This document shows, in pieces, positions 32,065 through 40,148 of a stretch of 64,000 bases of DNA. A model generated the notes under the pieces. That model was not told where the DNA came from and did no database searches. It worked only from the letters and a program-made list of their open reading frames with translations. The stretch is from Ferdinandcohnia sp036962685 (lineage in GTDB: Bacteria; Bacillota; Bacilli; Bacillales; Bacillaceae_L). The stretch is taken from assembly GCF_036962685.1 (NCBI RefSeq), contig NZ_JBALOP010000063.1:7736-71735 (forward strand). The letters are read 5' to 3'. Each line of letters starts with the position of its first letter. The stretch's first letter is position 1. The position numbers were made by a program, and so were the translations under genes.

Positions 32065-33243
32065 ATGTGCAATGAAGGTAAAGGTTTTGATACACTAGCG
32101 ATTCACGGTGGTGGTACGAATTCGCCGAATGGGAGCTTAACACCACCACTTTACCAGACGTCAACCTTCACTTTTGAAACAGCAGAACAAGGAGAAGCAC
32201 GTTTTGCTGGTAATGAGGAAGGGTATATATATTCACGTTTGGGCAATCCGACGGTAAAGCTTTTAGAAGAAAGGATTTCCATACTGGAAGGTGGGGAGGC
32301 TGGACTTTCATTTGGTTCAGGAATGGCTGCAGTATCCGCTGTGTTACTTGTCTTAACAAAATCGGGTGATCATATCCTTTGTTCACAAGGACTATATGGA
32401 TGTACTTTTGGGCTTCTTCAAATGATGAAGGAGAAGTACAATATCGAACATGATTTAAGTGATATGGACGAAGAAGAAGAGATTCTTTCAAAAATAACTC
32501 CGACTACAAAATTAATCTACATCGAGACTCCAATTAATCCAACCATGAAACTCATTGACTTACAAAAAGTTGTTAAAATTGCTAAACAGCAGCATATCCC
32601 AGTTGTCGTTGACAATACCTTCTGTTCACCATATTTGCAGCAACCAATAAAATTAGGATGCGATATTGTCGTTCATAGTGCAACAAAGTATATCGGAGGT
32701 CATGGTGATGTTATCGCCGGACTTGTTGTCGGAAAAAAGGAATTTATTCATCAAGTCGCAATGACAACGAAAAAGGATATAGGTGGGATTATGTCCCCAT
32801 TCGATGCCTGGCTTTTACTTCGCGGGTTAAAAACACTTCCAGTAAGGATGGATCGTCATTGTGACAATACGGAGAAAATTGCCACTTTATTAAAAGAGCA
32901 TGAAAATGTAGAGCAAATTTTTTATCCGGGAGATACAGACAGTTCTAACTACGAGATTATGAAAAAACAAATGCGTAAGCCTGGCGGATTAATTTCCTTT
33001 ACAATCAAAGGCTCAAAAAAGGATGCGCAAAATATATTAAATCGGCTGAAATTAATTAAAATTGCAGTGAGTCTTGGTGATACAGAAACCCTTATCCAGC
33101 ATCCAGCAACCATGACACACGCAGTTGTTCCGGAAGAAGCAAGATTGAGGATGGGAATAACCGATGATTTAATTCGACTATCAGTTGGATTAGAAGCATG
33201 GGAGGATATTTGGGAAGATTTAAATCAAGCATTAAACGGATAA
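32065..33243 (+). CDS. Cys/Met-metabolism PLP enzyme, methionine gamma-lyase-like
   Basis: A 392-residue fold-type I PLP enzyme of the trans-sulfuration family. The PLP lysine lies in HSATKYIGGHGDVIAG (about 207-222), with YSRLGNPTV (PLP phosphate-binding Tyr/Arg) and the substrate-site SLGDTETLIQHPA. It could be a methionine gamma-lyase, cystathionine gamma-lyase or gamma-synthase; LRMGITDDLIRLSVGLE is common to all. The best guess is a gamma-lyase, because the N-terminal GFDTLAIHGG...PNGSLTPPLYQTSTF resembles that branch. GGGGG is 11 nt before the ATG. A cre-like site suggests catabolite control. Confidence 0.8.
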   Translation: MCNEGKGFDTLAIHGGGTNSPNGSLTPPLYQTSTFTFETAEQGEARFAGNEEGYIYSRLGNPTVKLLEERISILEGGEAGLSFGSGMAAVSAVLLVLTKSGDHILCSQGLYGCTFGLLQMMKEKYNIEHDLSDMDEEEEILSKITPTTKLIYIETPINPTMKLIDLQKVVKIAKQQHIPVVVDNTFCSPYLQQPIKLGCDIVVHSATKYIGGHGDVIAGLVVGKKEFIHQVAMTTKKDIGGIMSPFDAWLLLRGLKTLPVRMDRHCDNTEKIATLLKEHENVEQIFYPGDTDSSNYEIMKKQMRKPGGLISFTIKGSKKDAQNILNRLKLIKIAVSLGDTETLIQHPATMTHAVVPEEARLRMGITDDLIRLSVGLEAWEDIWEDLNQALNG

Positions 33244-33248
33244 TCAAA

Positions 33249-33285
33249 AGGCCAGTGGGAAATGTCCACTGGCAAATTTTTTATA
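33249..33285. terminator. Terminator between the PLP lyase and ytsP
   Basis: GCCAGTGG / CCACTGGC with a 7-nt loop followed by AAATTTTTTATA. Confidence 0.7.
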
Positions 33286-33760
33286 TATGATTTTCTAAAA
33301 CTTTCACAAATTCTTCTAGGCATTGTTGGTCGACTTCATCAAAGCGTTCTTTGATTGGACTGTCGATGTCTAACACACCAAATACTTCACCATTCTTCAT
33401 AATTGGAACAACAATTTCTGATTGGGAAGCACTGTCACATGCAATATGTCCTGGGAAAAGATGAACGTCTGCAACTCTTTCAGTCTTTTGGTTTTGTGCT
33501 GAAGTGCCACAAACTCCGCGTCCCATCGGAATTCGTACACATGCAGGCAAGCCGTTGAAAGGTCCAAGGACAAGTTCATTGCCTTTCTTAATATAAAAAC
33601 CGACCCAATTAATATTATCTAAAAACTGGTTAAGCAATGCAGAGGCATTTGCTAAGTTTGCGATTTGGTCTTCTTCACCTTCTAGTAAAGCTTGGAGTTG
33701 TTTTGTTAAAAGCTGATAGTTTTCTGCCTTATTGCCTTTATAATGTTCGACATGAAACAT
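33281..33760 (-). CDS. ytsP: Free methionine-R-sulfoxide reductase (GAF domain, YtsP-like)
   Basis: A 159-residue single-GAF protein of the fRMsr family, which reduces free methionine-R-sulfoxide using thioredoxin. Three conserved cysteines are visible in GLPACVRIP, GRGVCGTSA and HIACDSASQSE, as required in this family. GGAGGGG precedes the ATG by 6 nt. Convergent with the PLP lyase; the neighbourhood (PLP sulfur enzyme, fRMsr) suggests a minor sulfur-amino-acid theme, but the order dgcP-ytsP is also seen in B. subtilis and so may be historical. Confidence 0.87.
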   Translation of the reverse strand: MFHVEHYKGNKAENYQLLTKQLQALLEGEEDQIANLANASALLNQFLDNINWVGFYIKKGNELVLGPFNGLPACVRIPMGRGVCGTSAQNQKTERVADVHLFPGHIACDSASQSEIVVPIMKNGEVFGVLDIDSPIKERFDEVDQQCLEEFVKVLENHI

Positions 33761-33903
33761 GATTGTTCCCCTCCATTTGAGTTATTCCAACATAAATTAT
33801 ACTAAATAATAGCTTATCGTGCGTGACTTGTCGATAAAATCTTAAAGGAATCTGCCTATCCTTAGCGAAATTTATACAGTATTAAGGGTAAGGTGGGTTG
33901 GTT

Positions 33904-34557
33904 ATGAAAAGTAAAAACATGAAACAAAAAATTATAGATTCATCTGTTTTTTTATTTAATACAAAGGGCTTTGATGGTACAACAGTTCGTGAAATTGCGA
34001 AAAAAGCGAATTGTAATGTTGCCAATATCTCTTATTATTTTGGGAATAAAGAAGGTTTACTTGAGTATCTTGTTTCCACGTACTTAGAGGGATATTTGAC
34101 ACTTGTCGAGCATGCCTACATTGAATTGGATAATCGAACTGCCAGAGAATGTTTATTACTAGCGATCAGAGGCATTATGGAATACCAAAAGGAAAATCGA
34201 CAGTTATCACGATTTGTCCAAAGGGAGATTACCTTTGATACCACATTGATTCGTGAAATCATGACCACCTATATGGCGAAGGAAAAATACTATTTTCAAA
34301 CCATTTTTGAAACTGGGATGAAACAACAGGAATTTGCCCTTATTCCAATACCTTATGCCATTATGCAATTAAAGGGTATGCTATCGATGCCATATTTACA
34401 TCCTCAATATATGGCAGAGGTTCTACATTTAATGCCTTATGAACTGTATGTTAGTGAACAATATTGCCATGAAATTGAGAAATGGGTCAACACGACTATC
34501 TGTAGACAACCACAAGCCGTGAAAAATAAAGTAACGCCAATGCCTGTTAATATGTAG
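33904..34557 (+). CDS. refZ: RefZ, TetR-family regulator of FtsZ
   Basis: A 217-residue TetR-fold protein. The N-terminal helix-turn-helix (TTVREIAKKANCNVANISYYFGNKEGLLEYL, about 22-52) is intact; the C-terminal domain (SMPYLHPQYMAEVLHLMPYELYV) matches RefZ (YttP). In B. subtilis RefZ binds sites around the origin and inhibits FtsZ rings over the chromosome during sporulation, so it is a division regulator more than a transcription factor. ATG 33904 follows AAGGTGGG; TTG 33898 is too close. Its 3' end overlaps hisJ by 11 bp, convergent. Confidence 0.85.
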   Translation: MKSKNMKQKIIDSSVFLFNTKGFDGTTVREIAKKANCNVANISYYFGNKEGLLEYLVSTYLEGYLTLVEHAYIELDNRTARECLLLAIRGIMEYQKENRQLSRFVQREITFDTTLIREIMTTYMAKEKYYFQTIFETGMKQQEFALIPIPYAIMQLKGMLSMPYLHPQYMAEVLHLMPYELYVSEQYCHEIEKWVNTTICRQPQAVKNKVTPMPVNM

Positions 34558-35368
34558 TCGGCGAAACTAGAACCGCTTCTTTATATAAATCATCAAACCC
34601 TTGATTGAGATCCTTCCTGCTGTGGGCATCGGAACCATAGACAAGAGGGATTTTTCGTTTTATGGCCTCTTTAATGATTTGTTCAGGAGGATATACCTCC
34701 CGGCAAAGAGGCTTATTCATACCAGCCCCATTGTAGTCCAATGAAAGCCCTTGTTCAGCAATCCTGTCTAATATCTTGTTTATTTTCTCGTTGAAGCTTT
34801 TAGGTGTAGGAAATTTTTTTTGAAACTTATGCACAAGCGTCATATGACCAATTCTTTTTGGTTTAAACTGTCCAAGATCAGTTGTGATTGAACGTAGTAA
34901 TGTATCATAATATGCTTCATATACGGCCTCTACTGATGAATAATCTTGTATCATAGTTGCGAACGTATCAGGACTATAATCGAGACAATAGTACTGATCC
35001 CTTTTTCTAAGGAAATGAACAGATAGAATACTATCATTCAAATATCGACCATACTCGGTTAAAAAGTCTTTTGTATCTTCTTCATACCCCTCAATATAGT
35101 CTACCTCCAAACCGATATTAATTTTAATGTCGGATGCAAACTTATTTTGAAGCTCTAATAAAGTCGTAAAATAGTGATCTAATTCATTTGCGTCCATTCC
35201 ACTATCCTTATCGGGTGTCGGATCGATAAATCGTGCTGGAAGTGGAGCATGCTCTGTGAATGAAATTTCATCAAAACCTAATTGAAGAGCACGTGCAATA
35301 TAATCCTCAAATGCATCCTTCGTACCGTGTGGACAGAAGGGCGTGTGGACATGGCCATCTGCTTTCAT
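34547..35368 (-). CDS. hisJ: Histidinol-phosphatase HisJ (PHP family)
   Basis: A 273-residue PHP-domain phosphatase for the penultimate step of histidine synthesis, L-histidinol phosphate to L-histidinol. Metal-binding motifs: DGHVHTPFCPHG at the N-terminus, EISFTEHAPLP, EVDYIEGYE, and the C-terminal GSDAHSRKDL. It lies outside the his operon, as in B. subtilis. ATG 35368 follows GAGGG at 8 nt; ATG 35383 contains that site. Divergent from ezrA. Confidence 0.9.
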   Translation of the reverse strand: MKADGHVHTPFCPHGTKDAFEDYIARALQLGFDEISFTEHAPLPARFIDPTPDKDSGMDANELDHYFTTLLELQNKFASDIKINIGLEVDYIEGYEEDTKDFLTEYGRYLNDSILSVHFLRKRDQYYCLDYSPDTFATMIQDYSSVEAVYEAYYDTLLRSITTDLGQFKPKRIGHMTLVHKFQKKFPTPKSFNEKINKILDRIAEQGLSLDYNGAGMNKPLCREVYPPEQIIKEAIKRKIPLVYGSDAHSRKDLNQGFDDLYKEAVLVSPTTY

Positions 35369-35433
35369 CGACAAATCCCTCATTTTCTATAAAATTTGTA
35401 AAAAATTTTAAAAGTTTTAGTCAAAAATTGTCG

Positions 35434-35462
35434 TTTACATGGTATCATAAATACATTATAAA
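35434..35462 (+). promoter_or_regulatory. Candidate sigma-A promoter of ezrA
   Basis: TTTACA-N17-TATAAA, 77 bp before the start codon. Confidence 0.5.
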
Positions 35463-35539
35463 AACATTTAATTCAATTTATATATAAATAATACATAAAT
35501 GTTTAGAACGAGATTGATTGGGAGCAAGGAGGCCAAATT

Positions 35540-37234
35540 ATGGAAATCATAATCGGCATAATCGTAGTAGTAGGTATAGTTGCCATTTTTGGTTTTTATT
35601 CGAGAAAAAAGATATATAAAGAAGTTGATAGGCTAGAAGCCTGGAAGATAGATATGATGAACCGGCCAGTTACCGATGAAATAGCAAAGGTAAAAGATCT
35701 GAACATGACAGGTCAAACTGAGGAATTATTTGAACGCTGGCGAAAACAGTGGGATGAGATTGTCACTGGTGCACTTCCCGATGTCGAGGAATTATTATTT
35801 GATGCTGAAGATTTAGCAGATAAATATCGTTTTGGAAAAGCGAAACGAGTACTCGCTCAAATTGATGCCATTTTGAATGATGCCGAAAGCAATATTGCGG
35901 TCATCTTAGATGAACTTAAAGATTTAGTAGGCAGTGAAGAAAAAAATCGTGTAGAAGTGGATGAATTAAATCAATTATATCGTGAGTTGAAAAAGAATTT
36001 ACTTGCACACCGACATACTTTTGGTCATGCAGAAAAACAGCTTGAAACGAAGCTAGAAGGTATTTATGGGAAATTTAAGGAATTTGAAGAAGCTACCACT
36101 AATGGTAATTATTTTGAAGCAAGAGAAATCGTACTTATCATAAAGGATGTTCTTGCCGTAACGAAGCAACAGATGGACGAAATCCCTCATTTGCTACATG
36201 AATGTCAGAGCGTGATTCCGAACCAATTAAATGAAGTTTCAGAAGGATACAGCCAAATGGAACAGGAAGGCTATTCTCTTGAACATCATCAAATTGAAAA
36301 AGAAATTGAAAGAATGAAAAAACAATTAACTACGTATATTACTTTGGTTGAAGAACTTAAGCTTGAAGATGTAAAAAAAGGGTTGGATGAAACTCGAGAA
36401 TCACTCGATACAATCTATGATTTACTTGAAGCGGAAGTAAAGGCGAATCAGTTTGTTAAAAACGAGGTTGAAAAAATAGAACAGGATCTTGAAGATTTAA
36501 TTGAAGGCAGTAAGAGTACAGAGGAAGAAACATCATTTGTGCAGCAAAGCTATCATGTAAATGACCATGATCTTGACCGACATCGTAATATCGTGAAACA
36601 AATCAAGCAACTAGTAAAACAATATGTTACGATCCAAGCGAAGCTTGAGGAAGACCAAATTGCCTATTCTTTAATTCGAACTGAACTTGAAGAAGTTTAT
36701 GGTAAGATTCAAGATGTAAAGGAAGAGCATTTACAATACTCAGAAATGCTAAAAACCCTTCGCAAGGATGAACTCCATGCAAGAGAACAAATTTTAGAAA
36801 TGAAGAAACAGCTTGCTGATGCAAAACGCCTTATTTCAAAAAGTAATATCCCAGGGCTGCCGGTTAAATATTCTGAGCTTATGTCCGAAGCGAAATTATC
36901 TCTAACGCAAGTTATGTCAACACTTGAGGAAAAACCACTAAACATGAATACAGTAAATCAAGCCTTACAAAATGCACTTGATTTAATTTCACAAACACAT
37001 AAAAACACTGAAGAAATGATAGAGCAAGTATATCTTGCAGAAAAAGTCATTCAATATGGAAATCGATATCGTAGCCGAAATCCAAAAATAGCGGTAAGTT
37101 TACTTGAAGCTGAAAGCTCCTTTAGGAATTTTGAATACGCACTTGCACTAGAGCAAGCAGCAACTGCAATTGAGGACATGGACCCGGGAGCACTAAAGAA
37201 GATTGAAGTATTGCTTGAAGACGATAGTGAATAA
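35540..37234 (+). CDS. ezrA: Septation ring regulator EzrA
   Basis: A 564-residue membrane-anchored negative regulator of FtsZ ring assembly. One N-terminal transmembrane helix (residues 2-20, EIIIGIIVVVGIVAIFGFY) is followed by a long, almost wholly helical cytoplasmic region of spectrin-like coiled-coil bundles rich in Glu, Lys and Leu, and the C-terminal patch YGNRYRSRNPKIA that corresponds to the QNR motif. Length fits the family. AAGGAGG is placed well before the ATG. Followed by a terminator, then the desulfurase. Confidence 0.95.
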   Translation: MEIIIGIIVVVGIVAIFGFYSRKKIYKEVDRLEAWKIDMMNRPVTDEIAKVKDLNMTGQTEELFERWRKQWDEIVTGALPDVEELLFDAEDLADKYRFGKAKRVLAQIDAILNDAESNIAVILDELKDLVGSEEKNRVEVDELNQLYRELKKNLLAHRHTFGHAEKQLETKLEGIYGKFKEFEEATTNGNYFEAREIVLIIKDVLAVTKQQMDEIPHLLHECQSVIPNQLNEVSEGYSQMEQEGYSLEHHQIEKEIERMKKQLTTYITLVEELKLEDVKKGLDETRESLDTIYDLLEAEVKANQFVKNEVEKIEQDLEDLIEGSKSTEEETSFVQQSYHVNDHDLDRHRNIVKQIKQLVKQYVTIQAKLEEDQIAYSLIRTELEEVYGKIQDVKEEHLQYSEMLKTLRKDELHAREQILEMKKQLADAKRLISKSNIPGLPVKYSELMSEAKLSLTQVMSTLEEKPLNMNTVNQALQNALDLISQTHKNTEEMIEQVYLAEKVIQYGNRYRSRNPKIAVSLLEAESSFRNFEYALALEQAATAIEDMDPGALKKIEVLLEDDSE

Positions 37235-37237
37235 ACA

Positions 37238-37272
37238 AAGGACCTCAAATTATTGGGGTCCTTACCTTTTTT
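37238..37272 (+). terminator. Intrinsic terminator after ezrA
   Basis: AAGGACCTCA / TGGGGTCCTT with a 6-nt loop, then ACCTTTTTTA. Confidence 0.75.
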
Positions 37273-37331
37273 ATTTAGATGAATTTATGGTATGATTTTG
37301 ATTGCAAATAATGCTTAGTAGGGGAAATTAG

Positions 37332-38489
37332 ATGATTTATTTAGATAATAGTGCAACAACGAAACCATTTGATGATGTAATTGATTCGTATATTAAAGTG
37401 GCAGCTAATTATTTTGGTAATCCCTCATCCTTGCATGGAATTGGCGGACAAGCCGAAAAGCTTTTAAGTCAGTCACGTTCACAAATTGCCTCACTTTTAC
37501 ATGTAAAACCGCAGGAGATTATTTTTACATCCGGAGGTTCAGAGGGGAATAATTTTGCAATTAAGGGGATTGCTTTACAATATCAAAATCGAGGCAAACA
37601 TATTGTTACAACATCAATTGAGCATCCTTCTATAAGTGAAGCCTGCAAACAATTAACTGACCTTGGATTTGAAATAACCTATCTTCCAGTTGATGAGAAT
37701 GGTGTCGTATCGATTGAAGATTTAAAAGATGCACTCCGTGAAGATACGATTTTAGTTTCGATTATTCATGTGAATAATGAAGTTGGCTCAATCCAACCCA
37801 TTGAAGATATCGGCAAGCTTTTAGAAAAGTATCCGAAGATTATTTATCATGTTGACCATGTCCAAGGAATCGGTAAAACGTATCTAGATTTTAATAAGGC
37901 GAAACTTGATTTATGTACGATTTCAGGGCATAAGTTTAATGGACTTAAAGGAACTGGAGTGCTTTTCGTCCGCCAAGGAATGCGAATTAAATCCTTAATC
38001 GCTGGTGGGGACCAAGAAATGCAAAATAGGGCGGGTACAGAAAATGTAGCCGGATTTGTTGCCCTTGCAAAAGCATTAAGGTTGACGATAGAGAAAAGGG
38101 ATGAAAATATCAAACATCTAACAAATCTTAAAAAAGCGATTATCGAAAAATTAATGGAAATGAATGGAGTCAAGATTCACACACCTGTTGAATGTAGCGC
38201 TCCACATATTATTAATTTTTCAATCGATGGGTTAAAGCCCGAGGTATTTGTCCATTTATTGGAGGAAAAAGAAATTTATGTTTCAACTACTTCCGCCTGT
38301 TCATCGAAAAAAAATGAACCGAGCAAAACGTTGCTTGCAATGGGAGTGCCTGAAGTTCAAGCGAATAGCTCGATTCGAATTAGCCTATCCCACCAAAATC
38401 AATTAGATGAAGTTCCAATTTTATGTAGTGCTATTGAAAAGTCAATCCAGAAATTACAAAATGTTATGGGGGAAAGAAATGGAATATGA
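37332..38489 (+). CDS. nifZ: Cysteine desulfurase (NifS/IscS family, NifZ-like)
   Basis: A 385-residue PLP enzyme that removes sulfur from cysteine and passes it on as persulfide. The PLP lysine lies in TISGHKFNGLKGTG, and the catalytic cysteine in STTSACSSKKN. This is the desulfurase that partners ThiI in Bacillus for 4-thiouridine in tRNA, and the two genes overlap by 11 bp here, so translational coupling is likely. AGGGG precedes the ATG. It could also contribute sulfur to thiamine synthesis. Confidence 0.9.
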   Translation: MIYLDNSATTKPFDDVIDSYIKVAANYFGNPSSLHGIGGQAEKLLSQSRSQIASLLHVKPQEIIFTSGGSEGNNFAIKGIALQYQNRGKHIVTTSIEHPSISEACKQLTDLGFEITYLPVDENGVVSIEDLKDALREDTILVSIIHVNNEVGSIQPIEDIGKLLEKYPKIIYHVDHVQGIGKTYLDFNKAKLDLCTISGHKFNGLKGTGVLFVRQGMRIKSLIAGGDQEMQNRAGTENVAGFVALAKALRLTIEKRDENIKHLTNLKKAIIEKLMEMNGVKIHTPVECSAPHIINFSIDGLKPEVFVHLLEEKEIYVSTTSACSSKKNEPSKTLLAMGVPEVQANSSIRISLSHQNQLDEVPILCSAIEKSIQKLQNVMGERNGI

Positions 38490-39678
38490 TCACATTATAA
38501 TACGATTTGGCGAAATCACAACAAAAGGCCGAAATCGTAATTTGTTCATTAATAAGCTTTTAAATCAGATAGTAAAAAAGCTTTCAAAATACAGCGGGCT
38601 CAAGTTTGAAAAAACAAGAGACAGAATTTATATCAAGCTTAACGGAGAACCCCATGAGGATATTGTCGAAGTTCTCAAAAATATCATTGGGATTCAGTCC
38701 TTTAGTTTAGCTTTAAAGGTTGTAAGTGAAATTGACCATATTAAACAAGGCGTTCTAGCAGCCTTCAAACAAATGGATCATGAAGGAAAGTCATTCAAAA
38801 TATCAGCTAGACGATCTGACAAAAAATTTCCACTTGATTCGAATCAGTTAAATGATGAATTAGGGTCACATATTTTAAAGAATGTTAAGGGAATCTATGT
38901 AAATGTGCATACTCCTGATATCAATATGCGTGTTGAGGTTCGTAAGGAAGCAACGTACATTACCTTTAAGGATGAGGTAGGTTTAGGAGGACTTCCGGTC
39001 GGATCAAGCGGGAAAGCCATGCTTATGCTTTCAGGGGGCTTTGATAGTCCTGTTGCAGGCTATTTAGCAATGAAACGTGGATTAACGGTTGAAGCTGTGC
39101 ATTTTCATAGCCCTCCATACACAAGTGAACGTGCACGCCAAAAGGTGATAGACCTTGCACAGCAGCTTACTGATTTTTCCGGAACAATTAAGCTGCATAT
39201 CGTGCCATTTACTGAGATTCAGACAACGATACAAAGCCAAATTCCGGAAAACTATTCATTGATTTCAACAAGACGGATGATGCTTCGAATCACCGATGAG
39301 ATTAGAAGAAGACGCAATGCGCTAGCGATTGTAACTGGAGAAAGCCTTGGACAAGTGGCCAGTCAGACGTTGGAAAGTATGCATGTCATTAACAATGTTA
39401 CAAATACACCAATTATTCGACCACTTGTCACTGTAGATAAGTTTCATATTATTGATATCGCAAAGCAGATCAATACACATGATATTTCAATTCGACCATT
39501 TGAGGACTGCTGTACCATTTTCACACCTGCGTCCCCAAAAACTAGACCAAGACTTGAAAAAGTAACACATTATGAAAGTTACACCGATTTTGAAAGCTTA
39601 ATCGAAACAGCAGTTAATGAAACCGAAGTCCTTACACTAGATGGCTCAAAAAAAGAAGAAATTGAGAACCTATTCTAA
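38479..39678 (+). CDS. thiI: tRNA 4-thiouridine synthase ThiI
   Basis: A 399-residue enzyme that adenylates U8 of tRNA and inserts sulfur. It has an N-terminal ferredoxin-like/THUMP region (about 60-165) and a PP-loop ATPase domain (SGGFDSPVAG near 185). The rhodanese-like domain of E. coli ThiI is absent, as usual in Bacillus; sulfur is delivered directly by the overlapping desulfurase. ATG 38479 follows GGGGGAAAG; upstream in-frame codons lie inside the desulfurase gene. Confidence 0.93.
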   Translation: MEYDHIIIRFGEITTKGRNRNLFINKLLNQIVKKLSKYSGLKFEKTRDRIYIKLNGEPHEDIVEVLKNIIGIQSFSLALKVVSEIDHIKQGVLAAFKQMDHEGKSFKISARRSDKKFPLDSNQLNDELGSHILKNVKGIYVNVHTPDINMRVEVRKEATYITFKDEVGLGGLPVGSSGKAMLMLSGGFDSPVAGYLAMKRGLTVEAVHFHSPPYTSERARQKVIDLAQQLTDFSGTIKLHIVPFTEIQTTIQSQIPENYSLISTRRMMLRITDEIRRRRNALAIVTGESLGQVASQTLESMHVINNVTNTPIIRPLVTVDKFHIIDIAKQINTHDISIRPFEDCCTIFTPASPKTRPRLEKVTHYESYTDFESLIETAVNETEVLTLDGSKKEEIENLF

Positions 39679-39723
39679 ATAGAAAATCATTCTTTTGTTG
39701 TGAACATTTACCAGTGACTTAAA

Positions 39724-39754
39724 TGAATTATGCTTGTGGGTTTTACACATTCTA
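39724..39754 (+). promoter_or_regulatory. Sigma-G-type promoter of the SASP gene
   Basis: TGAATT-N18-CATTCTA fits the forespore sigma-G pattern (TGAATA, CATnnTA) and sits immediately upstream of the SASP ribosome binding site. Confidence 0.65.
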
Positions 39755-39777
39755 TACTCACAAGGAGGTGAAGTCAC

Positions 39778-39978
39778 ATGGCAAACAACAATAGCAATCA
39801 ACTTCTAGTAGCTGGTGCTCAACAAGCTATCGATCAAATGAAATATGAAATCGCTTCTGAGTTTGGTGTAAACCTTGGTGCTGACACAACTTCTCGCGCT
39901 AACGGATCTGTTGGTGGAGAAATCACGAAGCGTTTAGTATCTTACGCTCAATCACATATGGGCGGAGGAAACTTCTAA
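39778..39978 (+). CDS. sspA: Alpha/beta-type small acid-soluble spore protein
   Basis: A 66-residue DNA-binding protein made in the forespore that coats and protects spore DNA and supplies amino acids on germination. The germination protease site (MKYEIASEFGV, cleavage Glu-Ile/Ser region) and the DNA-binding block GEITKRLVSYAQ are typical. A strong AAGGAGGTG and a sigma-G-like promoter precede it and a strong terminator follows, so it is monocistronic. Which of the several SASP paralogues it is cannot be decided from sequence alone; sspA is assigned by position next to thiI. Confidence 0.93.
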   Translation: MANNNSNQLLVAGAQQAIDQMKYEIASEFGVNLGADTTSRANGSVGGEITKRLVSYAQSHMGGGNF

Positions 39979-40000
39979 AAAATAAAATATATGGCTACAA

Positions 40001-40028
40001 GGACGGGCTCATACCCGTCCTTTTTTTC
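40001..40028 (+). terminator. Intrinsic terminator after the SASP gene
   Basis: GGACGGGC-TCAT-ACCCGTCC followed by TTTTTTT. Confidence 0.85.
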
Positions 40029-40148
40029 GTTTTTTTATTAACTTGGAATCAGATATTATAACCTGGTCATAATAATTTCACAAAATCTCTTCCAAATTGA
40101 TTATAATATTTTATATAATTAGACTATAAAAGCGGAGGAGGAATTATC

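Noticed and set aside
31907..32098. 63-codon open frame between dgcP and the PLP lyase
   Set aside because: It overlaps the cre-like site, the promoter and the start of the PLP lyase, with no start signal.
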